Both the position numbers and the translations under genes were made by a program. Below, piece after piece: positions 17,351 to 25,007 of a DNA stretch of 64,000 nucleotides. The first letter of the stretch is position 1. Every line of letters begins with the position of its first letter. The notes under the pieces were generated by a model that worked only from the letters and a program-made list of their open reading frames with translations, did not search any database and was not told where the DNA came from. Source of the stretch: Candidatus Stoquefichus sp. SB1 (GTDB lineage Bacteria; Bacillota_I; Bacilli_A; Erysipelotrichales; Coprobacillaceae); assembly GCF_001244545.1 (NCBI RefSeq), contig NZ_LN852694.1, positions 378,172 to 442,171 of the forward strand, read 5' to 3'.

Positions 17351-17629
17351 ATGTTAAATAAAATATCAAAAATTTTGAAGGTATGTGCATATATTTTCTT
17401 GATTGGAAATATAGGCAGAGAGGCATATCATATTGCGATTAGTACATCTTATTTAAATACAGGCGAATTGATGGGTGTTGAATCAATGATTATGATGCTG
17501 TGGTCATGTTTTATGTCTTTTCTATTTGCACTTATTATTTATGGTTTTGCAGAAATTATAGAGTATTATGAAAATGCACGTGAGAAAAACGCAGATGACT
17601 TGACAAAATCGGATAATGATGTAAAATAA
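17351..17629 (+). CDS. Small two-segment membrane protein, copy 2
   Basis: 92 residues, paralogous to the preceding gene: an N-terminal segment (VCAYIFLIGNIG), a second segment (MLWSCFMSFLFALIIYGF) and a charged tail rich in Asp, Lys and Asn. Ribosome site GGAGGAG is seven bases before the ATG. The last 30 bases of this gene double as the promoter for the thrS T-box leader. Function unknown; the tandem arrangement suggests the two may pair in the membrane. Confidence 0.6.
   Translation: MLNKISKILKVCAYIFLIGNIGREAYHIAISTSYLNTGELMGVESMIMMLWSCFMSFLFALIIYGFAEIIEYYENAREKNADDLTKSDNDVK
17600..17627 (+). promoter_or_regulatory. Promoter of the thrS T-box transcript
   Basis: Perfect TTGACA (17600-17605), 16-base spacer, TAAAAT (17622-17627). 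It lies inside the 3' end of the upstream coding sequence; transcription should start near 17634, just where the T-box leader begins. Confidence 0.7.
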
Positions 17630-17633
17630 TGCT

Positions 17634-17845
17634 ACAAGCAATGATTTAGGATATGTTTCTATAAGCATCTTGTTAAGAGAGAAAACGGCTGGTGAAAGTT
17701 TTCCAGGATATATAGAAATACTCCCTAATAGCTACACTCGAAAGAGAATGTCGTGTTGTCGCGTTAAGACTTAGAGGTTATCGTAAGATAATGAATAAAG
17801 GTGGTACCACGAGATTTCGTCCTTTGGATGAAATCTCTTTTTTTT
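17634..17845 (+). ncRNA. T-box leader (threonine) controlling thrS
   Basis: tRNA-sensing riboswitch. Seen in order: AAGAGAGA and GGCTGGTGAAAG of Stem I; a specifier region around GCTACACTCG (17731-17740) that contains the Thr codons ACA and ACT; Stem III-like GTTATC-GTAA-GATAAT; and the T-box AAAGGTGGTACCACG at 17797-17811, which binds the uncharged tRNA 3' end in the antiterminator. A terminator follows at 17811-17845. Which exact triplet is the specifier I cannot fix without folding. The downstream gene thrS supports threonine. Confidence 0.93.
17811..17845 (+). terminator. T-box-regulated terminator
   Basis: GAGATTTCGTCC (17811-17822) pairs with GGATGAAATCTC (17826-17837), one G-U pair, loop of three, then eight Ts. 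Its 5' arm overlaps the end of the T-box sequence, so terminator and antiterminator are mutually exclusive. Confidence 0.93.
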
Positions 17846-17861
17846 ATGAAAGGAGGAAGTC

Positions 17862-18041
17862 ATGGTGTGTGAACAAATGATAAAAGAAAAACAGCATACT
17901 GATTTAAAAATTACACTGACAACACTCTTTTGTAAAACAAATAGTCATATTTATCATGATTCTTATGATTATCTCATAAAAATGAAGCAACAATGGATAA
18001 TATGGACAGGTTTTGTCACCTGTTATAAGATGAGTATATAA
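17862..18041 (+). CDS. 59-codon ORF between the T-box and thrS
   Basis: ATG at 17862 stands seven bases after a strong AAAGGAGGAAG and opens 59 codons, ending TAA at 18041. The predicted peptide is mixed and mildly basic, with two cysteines near the start (Cys3, Cys24) and one near the end, and no membrane segment or known motif. It is the first possible translation unit released by T-box read-through and ends 56 bases before thrS. It is not recognisable as the TGS domain that this ThrRS lacks, though it lies exactly where that domain would be encoded. It may be a relic or an independent small protein. Confidence 0.4.
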   Translation: MVCEQMIKEKQHTDLKITLTTLFCKTNSHIYHDSYDYLIKMKQQWIIWTGFVTCYKMSI

Positions 18042-18097
18042 CATCAAAAGAAAACCATTGAAAAATAGAAATAAAGATGAAATTGGAGGAAAGAAAG

Positions 18098-19831
18098 ATG
18101 AGAGATTTTAAAAATGAAGATGTTTTAAATACTTTGAATCATTCTTGTGCCCATGTGATGGCACAAGCAGTCAAACATTTATATCCAGAGGCTAAATTTT
18201 GGGTTGGACCTGTGGTAAGTGAAGGATTTTATTATGATATTGATTTAGGTGATCAAGTGATTACTGATGAGGATTTACCAAAGATTGAAAAAGAAATGAA
18301 AAAGATTTGTAAGGATGGTAAACGTATTGTGAGAGTTGAAATTTCTAAAGCAGAAGCTTTAGAAATGTTTCAGGATGATCCTTATAAAATTGATTTGATT
18401 GGTGGGTTAGAAGATGGTCAGATTACTTGTTATCGTCAAGGAGATTTTGTAGATTTATGTCGAGGACCACATGTTGAAACTGTAAAACAATGTAAGAATT
18501 TTAAGTTATTAAAACATTCTGGTGCTTATTGGAAAGGTGATAAGAACAACAAAGTATTACAAAGAATTTATGGTGTTTGTTTCCCAACACCAGAAGAGTT
18601 ACAGGAACATTTAGATTTCTTAGAAGAAGCAAAGAAAAGAGATCATAAAAAATTAGGAAGAGAATTAGATTTATTTATGATGAGTGAATATGCTCCTGGA
18701 ATGCCTTTTTTCTTACCACATGGAATGTTATTAAGAAATACACTAGAACAATACTGGTATGAAGAACATGCTAAAGAAGGCTATGAATTTATTAAAACAC
18801 CAATCATGATGTCTAAAGAATTATGGGAAGTTTCAGGACATTGGTATAATTATAAAGAAAATATGTATACAAGTTATGTTGATGATCGTGAATTTGCAAT
18901 TAAACCAATGAATTGTCCTGGTAGTATGTTAGTCTATAAGAACGGTTTACATTCATATAAAGACTTACCACTTCGAATGGGAGAACTTGGTCAGGTTCAT
19001 AGACATGAAGCTAGTGGAGCTTTAAATGGCTTATTTAGAGTTCGTACTTTTACTCAAGATGATGCTCATATCTTTATGACACCAGATCAGATTGAAAGTG
19101 AAGTTGTAAGATTGATTGCATTTATTGATCGTGTTTATACAAACTTGGGATTACCATATGAAATTGAATTATCTACAAGACCAGAAGAAAAATATATTGG
19201 TGAAATTGAAATATGGGATAAGAGTGAGGCTGCTTTAGCAGCTGCATGTAAGGCTGCTGGTAAGGATTACAAAATTAATCCTGGAGATGGTGCTTTCTAT
19301 GGTCCAAAATTAGATTTCCATGTGAAAGATTCTTTAGGAAGAGTTTGGCAATGTGGAACAATTCAGTTAGATATGAATTTACCTGAAAGATTTGATTTAA
19401 CTTATGTAGATCATAATGGTGAAAAAGTGAGACCGGTTATGTTACATAGAGTTATCTTTGGATCTATTGAAAGATTTATTGGTATTTTGATTGAACATTT
19501 TGCTGGAGCTTTCCCATTATGGTTAGCACCAACTCAAGTAAAAGTGATTCCAGTTAAAAATGAATATCATTTAGAGTATTCTAAGGAAGTTTATCAATTA
19601 TTAGAAGCTAAAGGAATACGTGTAGAGTTAGATGATCGTGAAGAAAAATTAGGTTATCGTATTCGTGAAGCACAGATGAAAAAGATTCCTTATCAGTTAG
19701 TATTAGGAGATAAGGAAAGAGATGAAAGAACAGTGACTTATCGTCAATACGGGGAACAAAAACAAACAACTGTTTCACTTGATGAATTTGTGGCAATGGT
19801 TTTAAAACAAATTGCAGACAAAACAAGATAA
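18098..19831 (+). CDS. thrS: Threonine--tRNA ligase lacking the N-terminal TGS domain
   Basis: 577 residues; the family is usually about 640. The protein begins directly at the editing domain (LNHSCAHVMAQAVKHLYP, HxxxH zinc-like motif) and has no TGS domain. The class II core is complete: motif 2 region RMGELGQVHRHEASGALNGLFRVR split over two conserved stretches, NCPGSM with the zinc cysteine, FYGPKLDFHV, and motif 3 MLHRVIFGSIERFIGILIEH, followed by the anticodon-binding domain from LAPTQVKVIP. GGAGGA at 18085-18090 selects the ATG at 18098 over an in-frame ATG at 18077. Regulated by the T-box upstream. Confidence 0.95.
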   Translation: MRDFKNEDVLNTLNHSCAHVMAQAVKHLYPEAKFWVGPVVSEGFYYDIDLGDQVITDEDLPKIEKEMKKICKDGKRIVRVEISKAEALEMFQDDPYKIDLIGGLEDGQITCYRQGDFVDLCRGPHVETVKQCKNFKLLKHSGAYWKGDKNNKVLQRIYGVCFPTPEELQEHLDFLEEAKKRDHKKLGRELDLFMMSEYAPGMPFFLPHGMLLRNTLEQYWYEEHAKEGYEFIKTPIMMSKELWEVSGHWYNYKENMYTSYVDDREFAIKPMNCPGSMLVYKNGLHSYKDLPLRMGELGQVHRHEASGALNGLFRVRTFTQDDAHIFMTPDQIESEVVRLIAFIDRVYTNLGLPYEIELSTRPEEKYIGEIEIWDKSEAALAAACKAAGKDYKINPGDGAFYGPKLDFHVKDSLGRVWQCGTIQLDMNLPERFDLTYVDHNGEKVRPVMLHRVIFGSIERFIGILIEHFAGAFPLWLAPTQVKVIPVKNEYHLEYSKEVYQLLEAKGIRVELDDREEKLGYRIREAQMKKIPYQLVLGDKERDERTVTYRQYGEQKQTTVSLDEFVAMVLKQIADKTR

Positions 19832-19832
19832 G

Positions 19833-19854
19833 AAAAGGTCCGTTTGGACCTTTT
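19833..19854 (+). terminator. Weak terminator after thrS
   Basis: AAAAGGTCC pairs with GGACCTTTT around a GTTT loop immediately after the stop. Only four Ts, all within the stem, so termination may be partial. Confidence 0.65.
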
Positions 19855-19873
19855 CAAATATGATGAAAAAGTA

Positions 19874-19904
19874 TTGACTATCGTGTTACCCTATAGTGTA
19901 ACAT
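19874..19904 (+). promoter_or_regulatory. Promoter with 20-bp near-perfect palindrome ahead of ABC exporter operon 1
   Basis: TTGACT (19874-19879) is followed by TGTTACCCTATAGTGTAACA at 19884-19903, a palindrome with one mismatched pair. The -10 lies inside its right arm: TGTAAC at a 17-base or TAACAT at a 19-base spacing. A 19-base spacing with internal dyad would suit a MerR-type activator of a drug exporter, but the dyad is off centre, so a repressor is equally possible. No regulator gene is adjacent. Confidence 0.55.
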
Positions 19905-19933
19905 GAGAATATGTCAAAAGAAAGGAGACCTAT

Positions 19934-21667
19934 ATGAAACTGATATTACATTATTTAAAAAGATATAAAAAGTTACTTATATTGAATATGATATCTGTTT
20001 TTGGTTTTGCTTTGGTTGAATTAGGTCTGCCAACAATTATTGCCAATATGATTGATTATGGAGTTTCAACCCAAAATCAAAACTATTTATATTCTATGTG
20101 GTTTTTTGCCATTTTTATTTCATTATTAGGTGTTGCTGGAACGATTTTATTAGGATATTGTTGTGCGAAAATATCTACATCAATTACAAAAGATATTCGT
20201 AATGATATTTTTACAAAAGTACAAACTTTTTCTCCTTATGAATTTAATCGTTTTGGCATTTCATCTTTAATTACACGTACGAATAATGATGCTTTTCAAA
20301 TCCAAATGTTTATTAATGTTATATTAAGAACAGCTTTATTAACACCTGTTATGGTCGTTATTAGCTTTGTTATGACATTAAAGACATCTTTAGAACTATC
20401 TCTCATTATTGCTGCAACATTACCAATAGTTGTTATTGGAGTCATTATTGTTGCTAAGGTTTCTGAACCAATGTCTCAAAAACAACAAACTTCATTAGAC
20501 CAATTGAATCGTATATCTCGTGAAAATTTATCTGGTTTAAAAGTGATTCGTGCCTTTGGTAATGATCAATATGAACAACAACGTTTTAATGAAACTAATG
20601 ATGTCTTTACAAAGTATACAAAAAACATATTTAAATTAATGACATTAACGCAACCCGTCTTTTATTTATTAATGAATATAGCAACTTTACTGATCTTTTT
20701 TGTTGCCAGTCAAATGATTAATACTGGTTCTTTGCAAGTTGGAAAACTTGTGGCTTTTCAGGATTATTTATTCCATGCTATGTTTTCTATGATGCTTTTT
20801 TGTAGTGTGTTTGTCATGTATCCACGTGCAGCCGTTTCAGCTAAGCGTATTCAGGAAGTTTTAACAACCAAAAGTCATATTCAGGATGTCGATTGCTTAG
20901 ATGTGCCTGAGGTGAGCCAACATTCAATCTCTTTTGAACATGTAACATTTGCTTATCCGGATAGTGAAATTCCCGTCTTAAAAGATATTTCCTTTCAGGC
21001 AAAAGAGGGAGAAACTGTTGCTTTTATAGGAAGTACAGGTTCTGGTAAAAGTACATTGATTAACTTGATTCCCCGTTTTTATGATATTACAGTTGGAAAA
21101 ATTATGATTGATGGTATGGATATTCAAGATTATTCAATGGAAGCATTAAGGAATAAAATAGGTTTTATTCCCCAAAAAGCGATGTTATTTACTGGAACAA
21201 TTGCAGATAATTTAAGATATGGGAAATCTGATGCATCATTAGATGAATTAAAACATGCAGCTACTGTTGCACAAAGTTATGATTTCATTATGGAAAAACC
21301 ACAAGGTTTTGATGAAATGATTACTGAAAGTGCAACAAACGTTTCTGGTGGACAGCGTCAGCGTTTAAGTATTGCCCGAGCAATCATTAAAAAGCCAGAA
21401 ATCTATATTTTTGATGATTCTTTTTCAGCATTAGATTTTAAAACAGATGCTGCACTGAGATTTGCCCTTAAACAAGAAACAAAACATTCAATTGTACTGA
21501 TTGTTGCTCAACGAATTTCAACAATTATGGATGCTGATCGTATTATTGTGTTAGATGAGGGGCGCATTATTGGTCAAGGAACACATCAAGAACTCTTAAA
21601 GACATGTTCAATTTATCATGAGATTGCTTTATCACAGTTAAGTGAGGAGGAATTGCGTTATGAATAA
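19934..21667 (+). CDS. Heterodimeric ABC exporter 1, subunit with degenerate catalytic site
   Basis: 577 residues: six-helix transmembrane domain (about 1-310) fused to an ATP-binding domain. Walker A GSTGSGKST and signature VSGGQRQRLS are canonical, but the Walker B is YIFDDSFSALD, with Asp in place of the catalytic Glu. The partner encoded next has the opposite pattern. This asymmetry is typical of BmrC/BmrD- and TM287/288-type exporters, which use one active ATP site. Ribosome site AAAGGAGACC. Likely exports drugs, lipids or peptides; substrate unknown. Overlaps the partner gene by eight bases. Confidence 0.92.
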   Translation: MKLILHYLKRYKKLLILNMISVFGFALVELGLPTIIANMIDYGVSTQNQNYLYSMWFFAIFISLLGVAGTILLGYCCAKISTSITKDIRNDIFTKVQTFSPYEFNRFGISSLITRTNNDAFQIQMFINVILRTALLTPVMVVISFVMTLKTSLELSLIIAATLPIVVIGVIIVAKVSEPMSQKQQTSLDQLNRISRENLSGLKVIRAFGNDQYEQQRFNETNDVFTKYTKNIFKLMTLTQPVFYLLMNIATLLIFFVASQMINTGSLQVGKLVAFQDYLFHAMFSMMLFCSVFVMYPRAAVSAKRIQEVLTTKSHIQDVDCLDVPEVSQHSISFEHVTFAYPDSEIPVLKDISFQAKEGETVAFIGSTGSGKSTLINLIPRFYDITVGKIMIDGMDIQDYSMEALRNKIGFIPQKAMLFTGTIADNLRYGKSDASLDELKHAATVAQSYDFIMEKPQGFDEMITESATNVSGGQRQRLSIARAIIKKPEIYIFDDSFSALDFKTDAALRFALKQETKHSIVLIVAQRISTIMDADRIIVLDEGRIIGQGTHQELLKTCSIYHEIALSQLSEEELRYE

Positions 21668-23453
21668 GAAATGGCAAACTTTTAAGACCTCTATTCAACA
21701 ACTCTCACCATTTATTTCACCTTACAAATGGGGCTTCTTTTTAGCTATGTTTATGGTTGTAGTGACATGTTTTGCATTGTCTGTTTCTCCTATGGTAGAA
21801 GGAATGATTACTTCTTTGCTAATGAAAAATGCGACTGATATTGCTAATCATGTCCCACAAGCTACAGTTGAATTTGATAAAGTCATTCAAATTATTGGTG
21901 TTTTGATTGGTTTGTATTTATTAAAAACCTTGTCTCAATCCATCACAACAATTACACTTACAAATTCTATTCAAAGTGCAATGCATGATTTACGTAATGC
22001 TCTTCAAGATAAAATTCGTCAATTACCTGTCAGTTATTTTGATACTCATCAATTTGGTGATATTTTAAGTCGTATTACAAATGATGTTGATACATTATCA
22101 AATGCCTTACAACAAACACTAACAGAACTTATCCGAGGTGTTTTGATGCTAACATTAGCAATTGTCATGATGTTTAATATCAACGTTGTTATGACATGTA
22201 TTGTTTTATTCATTATTCCATCAGCTTTGCTGATTACACGATTCATTGTGAAACGTTCACAACGACAATTTCAGGCTCAACAAGATGCTTTAGGTGAACT
22301 CAATGGCGCAATTACAGAAATGTATACAGGATATAATGAAATATTGTTGTTTAATAAACAACAGCAGTCAATTCATCAATTTAAAAAGATTAATGATAAT
22401 CTTTGTCATCATGCTTTTAAAGCTCAGTTCATGTCATCCATTATCTCACCTTGTATTTCTTTGGTAACCTATATTATTATAGGAACAATTGGTTTTGTAG
22501 GGAGTCTTTATGCTATTCAAGGTCAATTATTGATTGGTGAACTACAAGCTTTTGTGAGATATATTTGGCAAGTCAATGACCCTATATCTCAAGTCAGTAA
22601 TTTATCTTCGCAGATTCAGTCAGCATTTGCTGCAACCCATCGTATTTTTGAGGTTTTGAATGAAAAAGAAGAACCGCCAATAGAAAAAGTACATGAACTT
22701 GAGAGTGTGATTGGCCATGTTGAATTAGATCATGTTTGTTTTGGTTACCATGATAAAGAAGTTCTCCATGATTTAGATGTCGATATTAAAAGTGGTCAAA
22801 TGGTTGCTGTTGTAGGCCCAACAGGTTCAGGAAAAACAACATTAATTAGTTTACTGATGCGATTTTATGATCCAACTTCTGGTAGTATTCGGATAGATGG
22901 AGTAGATATTAAAGACATGCCAAGAGAGAAACTTCGTTCTATTTTTGGTATGGTTTTACAAGATACATGGTTATTTCATGGAACGATTTATGATAATATT
23001 CGTTATGGACGGATAGATGCCCGTCGTGATGAAGTGATTGAGGCTGCTAAACAAGCGAATGTTGATCACTTTATTCGAACATTGCCAGAAGGCTATGATA
23101 TGATTGTCAATGAAGAGGCAAATAATATATCGCAGGGTGAAAAACAGTTATTAACAATTGCTCGTGCAATTTTGAAAAATCCACCAATTATGATTTTAGA
23201 CGAAGCCACTTCATCGGTTGATACACGTTTAGAGCATATGTTACAGGATGCAATGCAAAAAGTGATGCAGGGACGTACAAGTTTTGTGATTGCTCATCGT
23301 TTGTCTACAATTCGTAATGCGGATTTAATTCTTGTGATTAAAGATGGTTATTTAATAGAAAAGGGAACCCACGAACAGTTAATAGCACAACAGGGATTTT
23401 ATCAAAAACTTTATAATGCACAATTTCAAGATGATGTGTTAGAAGAAAAATAA
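21660..23453 (+). CDS. Heterodimeric ABC exporter 1, subunit with canonical Walker B
   Basis: 597 residues from the ATG at 21660, which is placed eight bases after GAGGAGG; a GTG at 21642 lies upstream of that site and is rejected. Six-helix domain, Walker A GPTGSGKTT, Walker B IMILDEATSSVD with the catalytic Glu, but signature NISQGEKQ instead of LSGGQ. With the previous gene it forms one degenerate and one active ATP site. Between residues 60 and 95 there is a longer first outer loop than usual. Substrate unknown. Confidence 0.92.
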   Translation: MNKKWQTFKTSIQQLSPFISPYKWGFFLAMFMVVVTCFALSVSPMVEGMITSLLMKNATDIANHVPQATVEFDKVIQIIGVLIGLYLLKTLSQSITTITLTNSIQSAMHDLRNALQDKIRQLPVSYFDTHQFGDILSRITNDVDTLSNALQQTLTELIRGVLMLTLAIVMMFNINVVMTCIVLFIIPSALLITRFIVKRSQRQFQAQQDALGELNGAITEMYTGYNEILLFNKQQQSIHQFKKINDNLCHHAFKAQFMSSIISPCISLVTYIIIGTIGFVGSLYAIQGQLLIGELQAFVRYIWQVNDPISQVSNLSSQIQSAFAATHRIFEVLNEKEEPPIEKVHELESVIGHVELDHVCFGYHDKEVLHDLDVDIKSGQMVAVVGPTGSGKTTLISLLMRFYDPTSGSIRIDGVDIKDMPREKLRSIFGMVLQDTWLFHGTIYDNIRYGRIDARRDEVIEAAKQANVDHFIRTLPEGYDMIVNEEANNISQGEKQLLTIARAILKNPPIMILDEATSSVDTRLEHMLQDAMQKVMQGRTSFVIAHRLSTIRNADLILVIKDGYLIEKGTHEQLIAQQGFYQKLYNAQFQDDVLEEK

Positions 23454-23463
23454 AGAAGTTTGT

Positions 23464-23493
23464 AAAATTGTATAAGAAAGCCTTTACAATTTT
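23464..23493 (+). terminator. Inverted repeat after exporter 1, possible weak terminator
   Basis: AAAATTGTA (23464-23472) pairs with TACAATTTT (23485-23493), loop of 12, ten bases after the exporter stop. It lacks a proper T tract and overlaps the next promoter, so it may instead be a regulatory dyad. Confidence 0.35.
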
Positions 23494-23511
23494 GTCAAAA
23501 TATGCTATTTT
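23483..23511 (+). promoter_or_regulatory. Promoter of the PTS operon
   Basis: TTTACA (23483-23488), 17 bases, TATTTT (23506-23511) with TGC directly before it (extended -10). Transcription would start near 23518, just upstream of the RAT. Confidence 0.5.
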
Positions 23512-23526
23512 ATATCCAGTAGTTCA

Positions 23527-23555
23527 GTATTGTAATTATTAAGTTAAGCAAGACC
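23527..23555 (+). promoter_or_regulatory. RAT element 1 (LicT/BglG antiterminator target)
   Basis: The 29 bases match the ribonucleic antiterminator consensus in layout. Upper stem pairs C10-G21, T11-A20, G12-C19 of the consensus are replaced by T-A, T-A and A-T, i.e. compensated. TTG/CAA in the lower stem and the flanking A residues are kept; one pair (position 2 with 28) is lost. Its 3' end overlaps the 5' arm of the terminator at 23551. Confidence 0.75.
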
Positions 23556-23597
23556 TGATTACATAATTATTTTTAATTATGCAATCAGGTCTTTTTA
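23551..23597 (+). terminator. RAT-controlled terminator before the EIIA gene
   Basis: A 19-bp stem with one mismatch (23551-23569 with 23574-23592), loop TTTT, then five Ts. It shares AGACC with RAT 1, so binding of the antiterminator protein would prevent it forming. Confidence 0.9.
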
Positions 23598-23614
23598 CAT
23601 GAAGGAGGAAATTT

Positions 23615-24061
23615 ATGAAATTGTATAGTGTTGCAAATGGGCGTACAAAAAATATTGAAGAAGTGAGTGATGAAGCTTTTTCACAAAAAATGATGGGTGA
23701 TGGTATAGCGATTATGTCTTGTGATGGATGCGTTTATGCTCCAGCTGATGGAGAAGTGACAATGTTATTTCCAACTCATCATGCAATTGGGATAAAGACA
23801 ACTTTAGGGATTGAAATTCTTATTCATATTGGAATTGATACTGTAGAAATGAATGGGGATGGTTTTGTGGCATTTGTTAAACAAGGTGATAAAGTCAAAT
23901 GTGGTGATTTATTAATTCAATTTGATCTCAATAAGGTGATACAAGCAGGATATGAGCCGGATATTATGGTTATTTTGACAAATACATCACAATATCAGAA
24001 GATGATTAAGACAACGCAAGATGAAATCGCTGTTCATGATGTATTACTAGAAATAGAATAG
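23615..24061 (+). CDS. PTS sugar transporter EIIA, glucose family
   Basis: 148-residue soluble phosphocarrier. The phosphorylated histidine is His71 in ILIHIGIDTVEMNGDGF, with His56 (THHAIG) as its partner; CVYAPADGEV is the usual entry strand. It passes phosphate from HPr to the EIIB domain encoded at 25008. Ribosome site AAGGAGG. Placed after RAT 1 and its terminator, ahead of the regulator gene, so its expression should depend on the antiterminator it may help control. Confidence 0.93.
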   Translation: MKLYSVANGRTKNIEEVSDEAFSQKMMGDGIAIMSCDGCVYAPADGEVTMLFPTHHAIGIKTTLGIEILIHIGIDTVEMNGDGFVAFVKQGDKVKCGDLLIQFDLNKVIQAGYEPDIMVILTNTSQYQKMIKTTQDEIAVHDVLLEIE

Positions 24062-24069
24062 GTGATGAT

Positions 24070-24897
24070 ATGATAATTAAGAGGGTACTCAATAACAATG
24101 CTGTTATGAGTTTAGATAAGAACAATGAAGAAATTATTGTGAAGGGAAAAGGAATTGCTTTCCAAAAGAAAAATGGTGACAGCATTGATGAAAAGAAGAT
24201 TGATAAAATATTTGTCATTGATAATCAAGATACAAATCGACGTTATCAGGAAATTCTAGTGAATATTCCTGATGATTGTATCACCGCCTGTGAAGCGATG
24301 ATTGATGTCATTAAACAGCATGTTGATAAAGAATTAAGTGATAAGATTTATGTAACTTTAACAGATCATATTTTTAATTTATTAGAAAGAATTCAAATGG
24401 GAATTGTTTTTGACAATACATTGCTTTGGGATGTGAAAAGATTATATCGACAAGAATATCAGGCAGGATTGTTGGTTGTTGAGATGATTAGAAAAACTTT
24501 TGATGTGAAGTTAGATGATGATGAGGCCAGTTTTATTGCATTACATATTGTTAATGCACAAATTAATGCTAATTTTAGAGATGTTATTGAACTAACAGGA
24601 ATGATTGATGATATCTATGATATTGTAGAAAGTGATTTTGCTTTAACAATTGATAAAGATGGATTGGAATATACACGTTTTATTATGCATTTGAGAGTTT
24701 TCTTTGAAAGAATAATGAACAAACAACATATGAAATCAGAGAAAAGTCAAACATTATTGAATACATTAAAAAAAGAATACCCTAAACAATATCAATGTGT
24801 TATGCACATTTTAGAATATGTATCTATGAAATATGAGGAACCATTGGAAGGAGAAATCTTATATTTATTAGTTCATGTTATTAAATTAACAGATTAA
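24070..24897 (+). CDS. licT: BglG/LicT family transcriptional antiterminator
   Basis: 275 residues. Residues 1-56 form the RNA-binding CAT domain (MIIKRVLNNNAVMSLD, GKGIAFQKKNGDSID), followed by two PTS regulation domains with conserved histidines (TDHIFNLLERI in PRD1, FIALHIVNAQIN and IMHLRVFFERI in PRD2). When the cognate sugar drains phosphate from the PTS, the protein dimerises and binds RAT RNA. Two RAT elements lie in this operon, before the EIIA and EIIBC genes. The gene symbol is by family resemblance, not proof of lichenan regulation. Confidence 0.9.
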   Translation: MIIKRVLNNNAVMSLDKNNEEIIVKGKGIAFQKKNGDSIDEKKIDKIFVIDNQDTNRRYQEILVNIPDDCITACEAMIDVIKQHVDKELSDKIYVTLTDHIFNLLERIQMGIVFDNTLLWDVKRLYRQEYQAGLLVVEMIRKTFDVKLDDDEASFIALHIVNAQINANFRDVIELTGMIDDIYDIVESDFALTIDKDGLEYTRFIMHLRVFFERIMNKQHMKSEKSQTLLNTLKKEYPKQYQCVMHILEYVSMKYEEPLEGEILYLLVHVIKLTD

Positions 24898-24940
24898 TAA
24901 GTATTGATGAATAGAAAGGAGGTGGGCAGTATCTTAAACT

Positions 24941-24968
24941 GGATAGTGACAGTACGGCTGGCTAGACC
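24941..24968 (+). promoter_or_regulatory. RAT element 2, before the EIIBC gene
   Basis: GGATAGTGACAG then CTGGCTAGACC fits the RAT consensus with the loop one base shorter. Pairs 10-21, 11-20 and 12-19 are C-G, A-T, G-C; lower-stem pairs 1-29, 2-28, 4-25, 5-24 (A-T, swapped against consensus) and 6-23 all hold. No terminator follows; instead its last two bases enter a hairpin that covers the ribosome site. Confidence 0.65.
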
Positions 24969-24998
24969 TTTATTTTAATAACTATATTAAAGTGGAGG
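24967..24998 (+). promoter_or_regulatory. Hairpin that sequesters the EIIBC ribosome binding site
   Basis: CCTTTATTTTAATA (24967-24980) can pair over all 14 positions, three of them G-U, with TATTAAAGTGGAGG (24985-24998), loop ACTA. The 3' arm contains the Shine-Dalgarno GTGGAGG of the ATG at 25008. There is no T tract, so this is not a terminator. The two bases at its foot also close RAT 2, making the structures compete. Confidence 0.5.
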
Positions 24999-25007
24999 AG
25001 AAAAAAG

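Noticed and set aside
17862-18041. The 59-codon ORF as a detached TGS domain of ThrRS
   Set aside because: By eye there is no TGS-like beta-grasp pattern or conserved residue; position is the only argument.
19884-19903. GlnR/TnrA box
   Set aside because: The half-sites TGTTA and TAACA fit, but the gap is ten bases instead of seven.
19874-19904. Firm MerR-type promoter call for exporter 1
   Set aside because: The dyad is about four bases off the centre of the 19-base spacer and an equally good -10 exists at 17 bases; kept only as an operator of unknown regulator.
23460-23489. Second BirA site before the PTS operon (TTGTAAA ... TTTACAA)
   Set aside because: The gap between TTGTAAA and TTTACAA is 16 bases, against 18 in the bioY site, and a biotin link to a sugar PTS is implausible.
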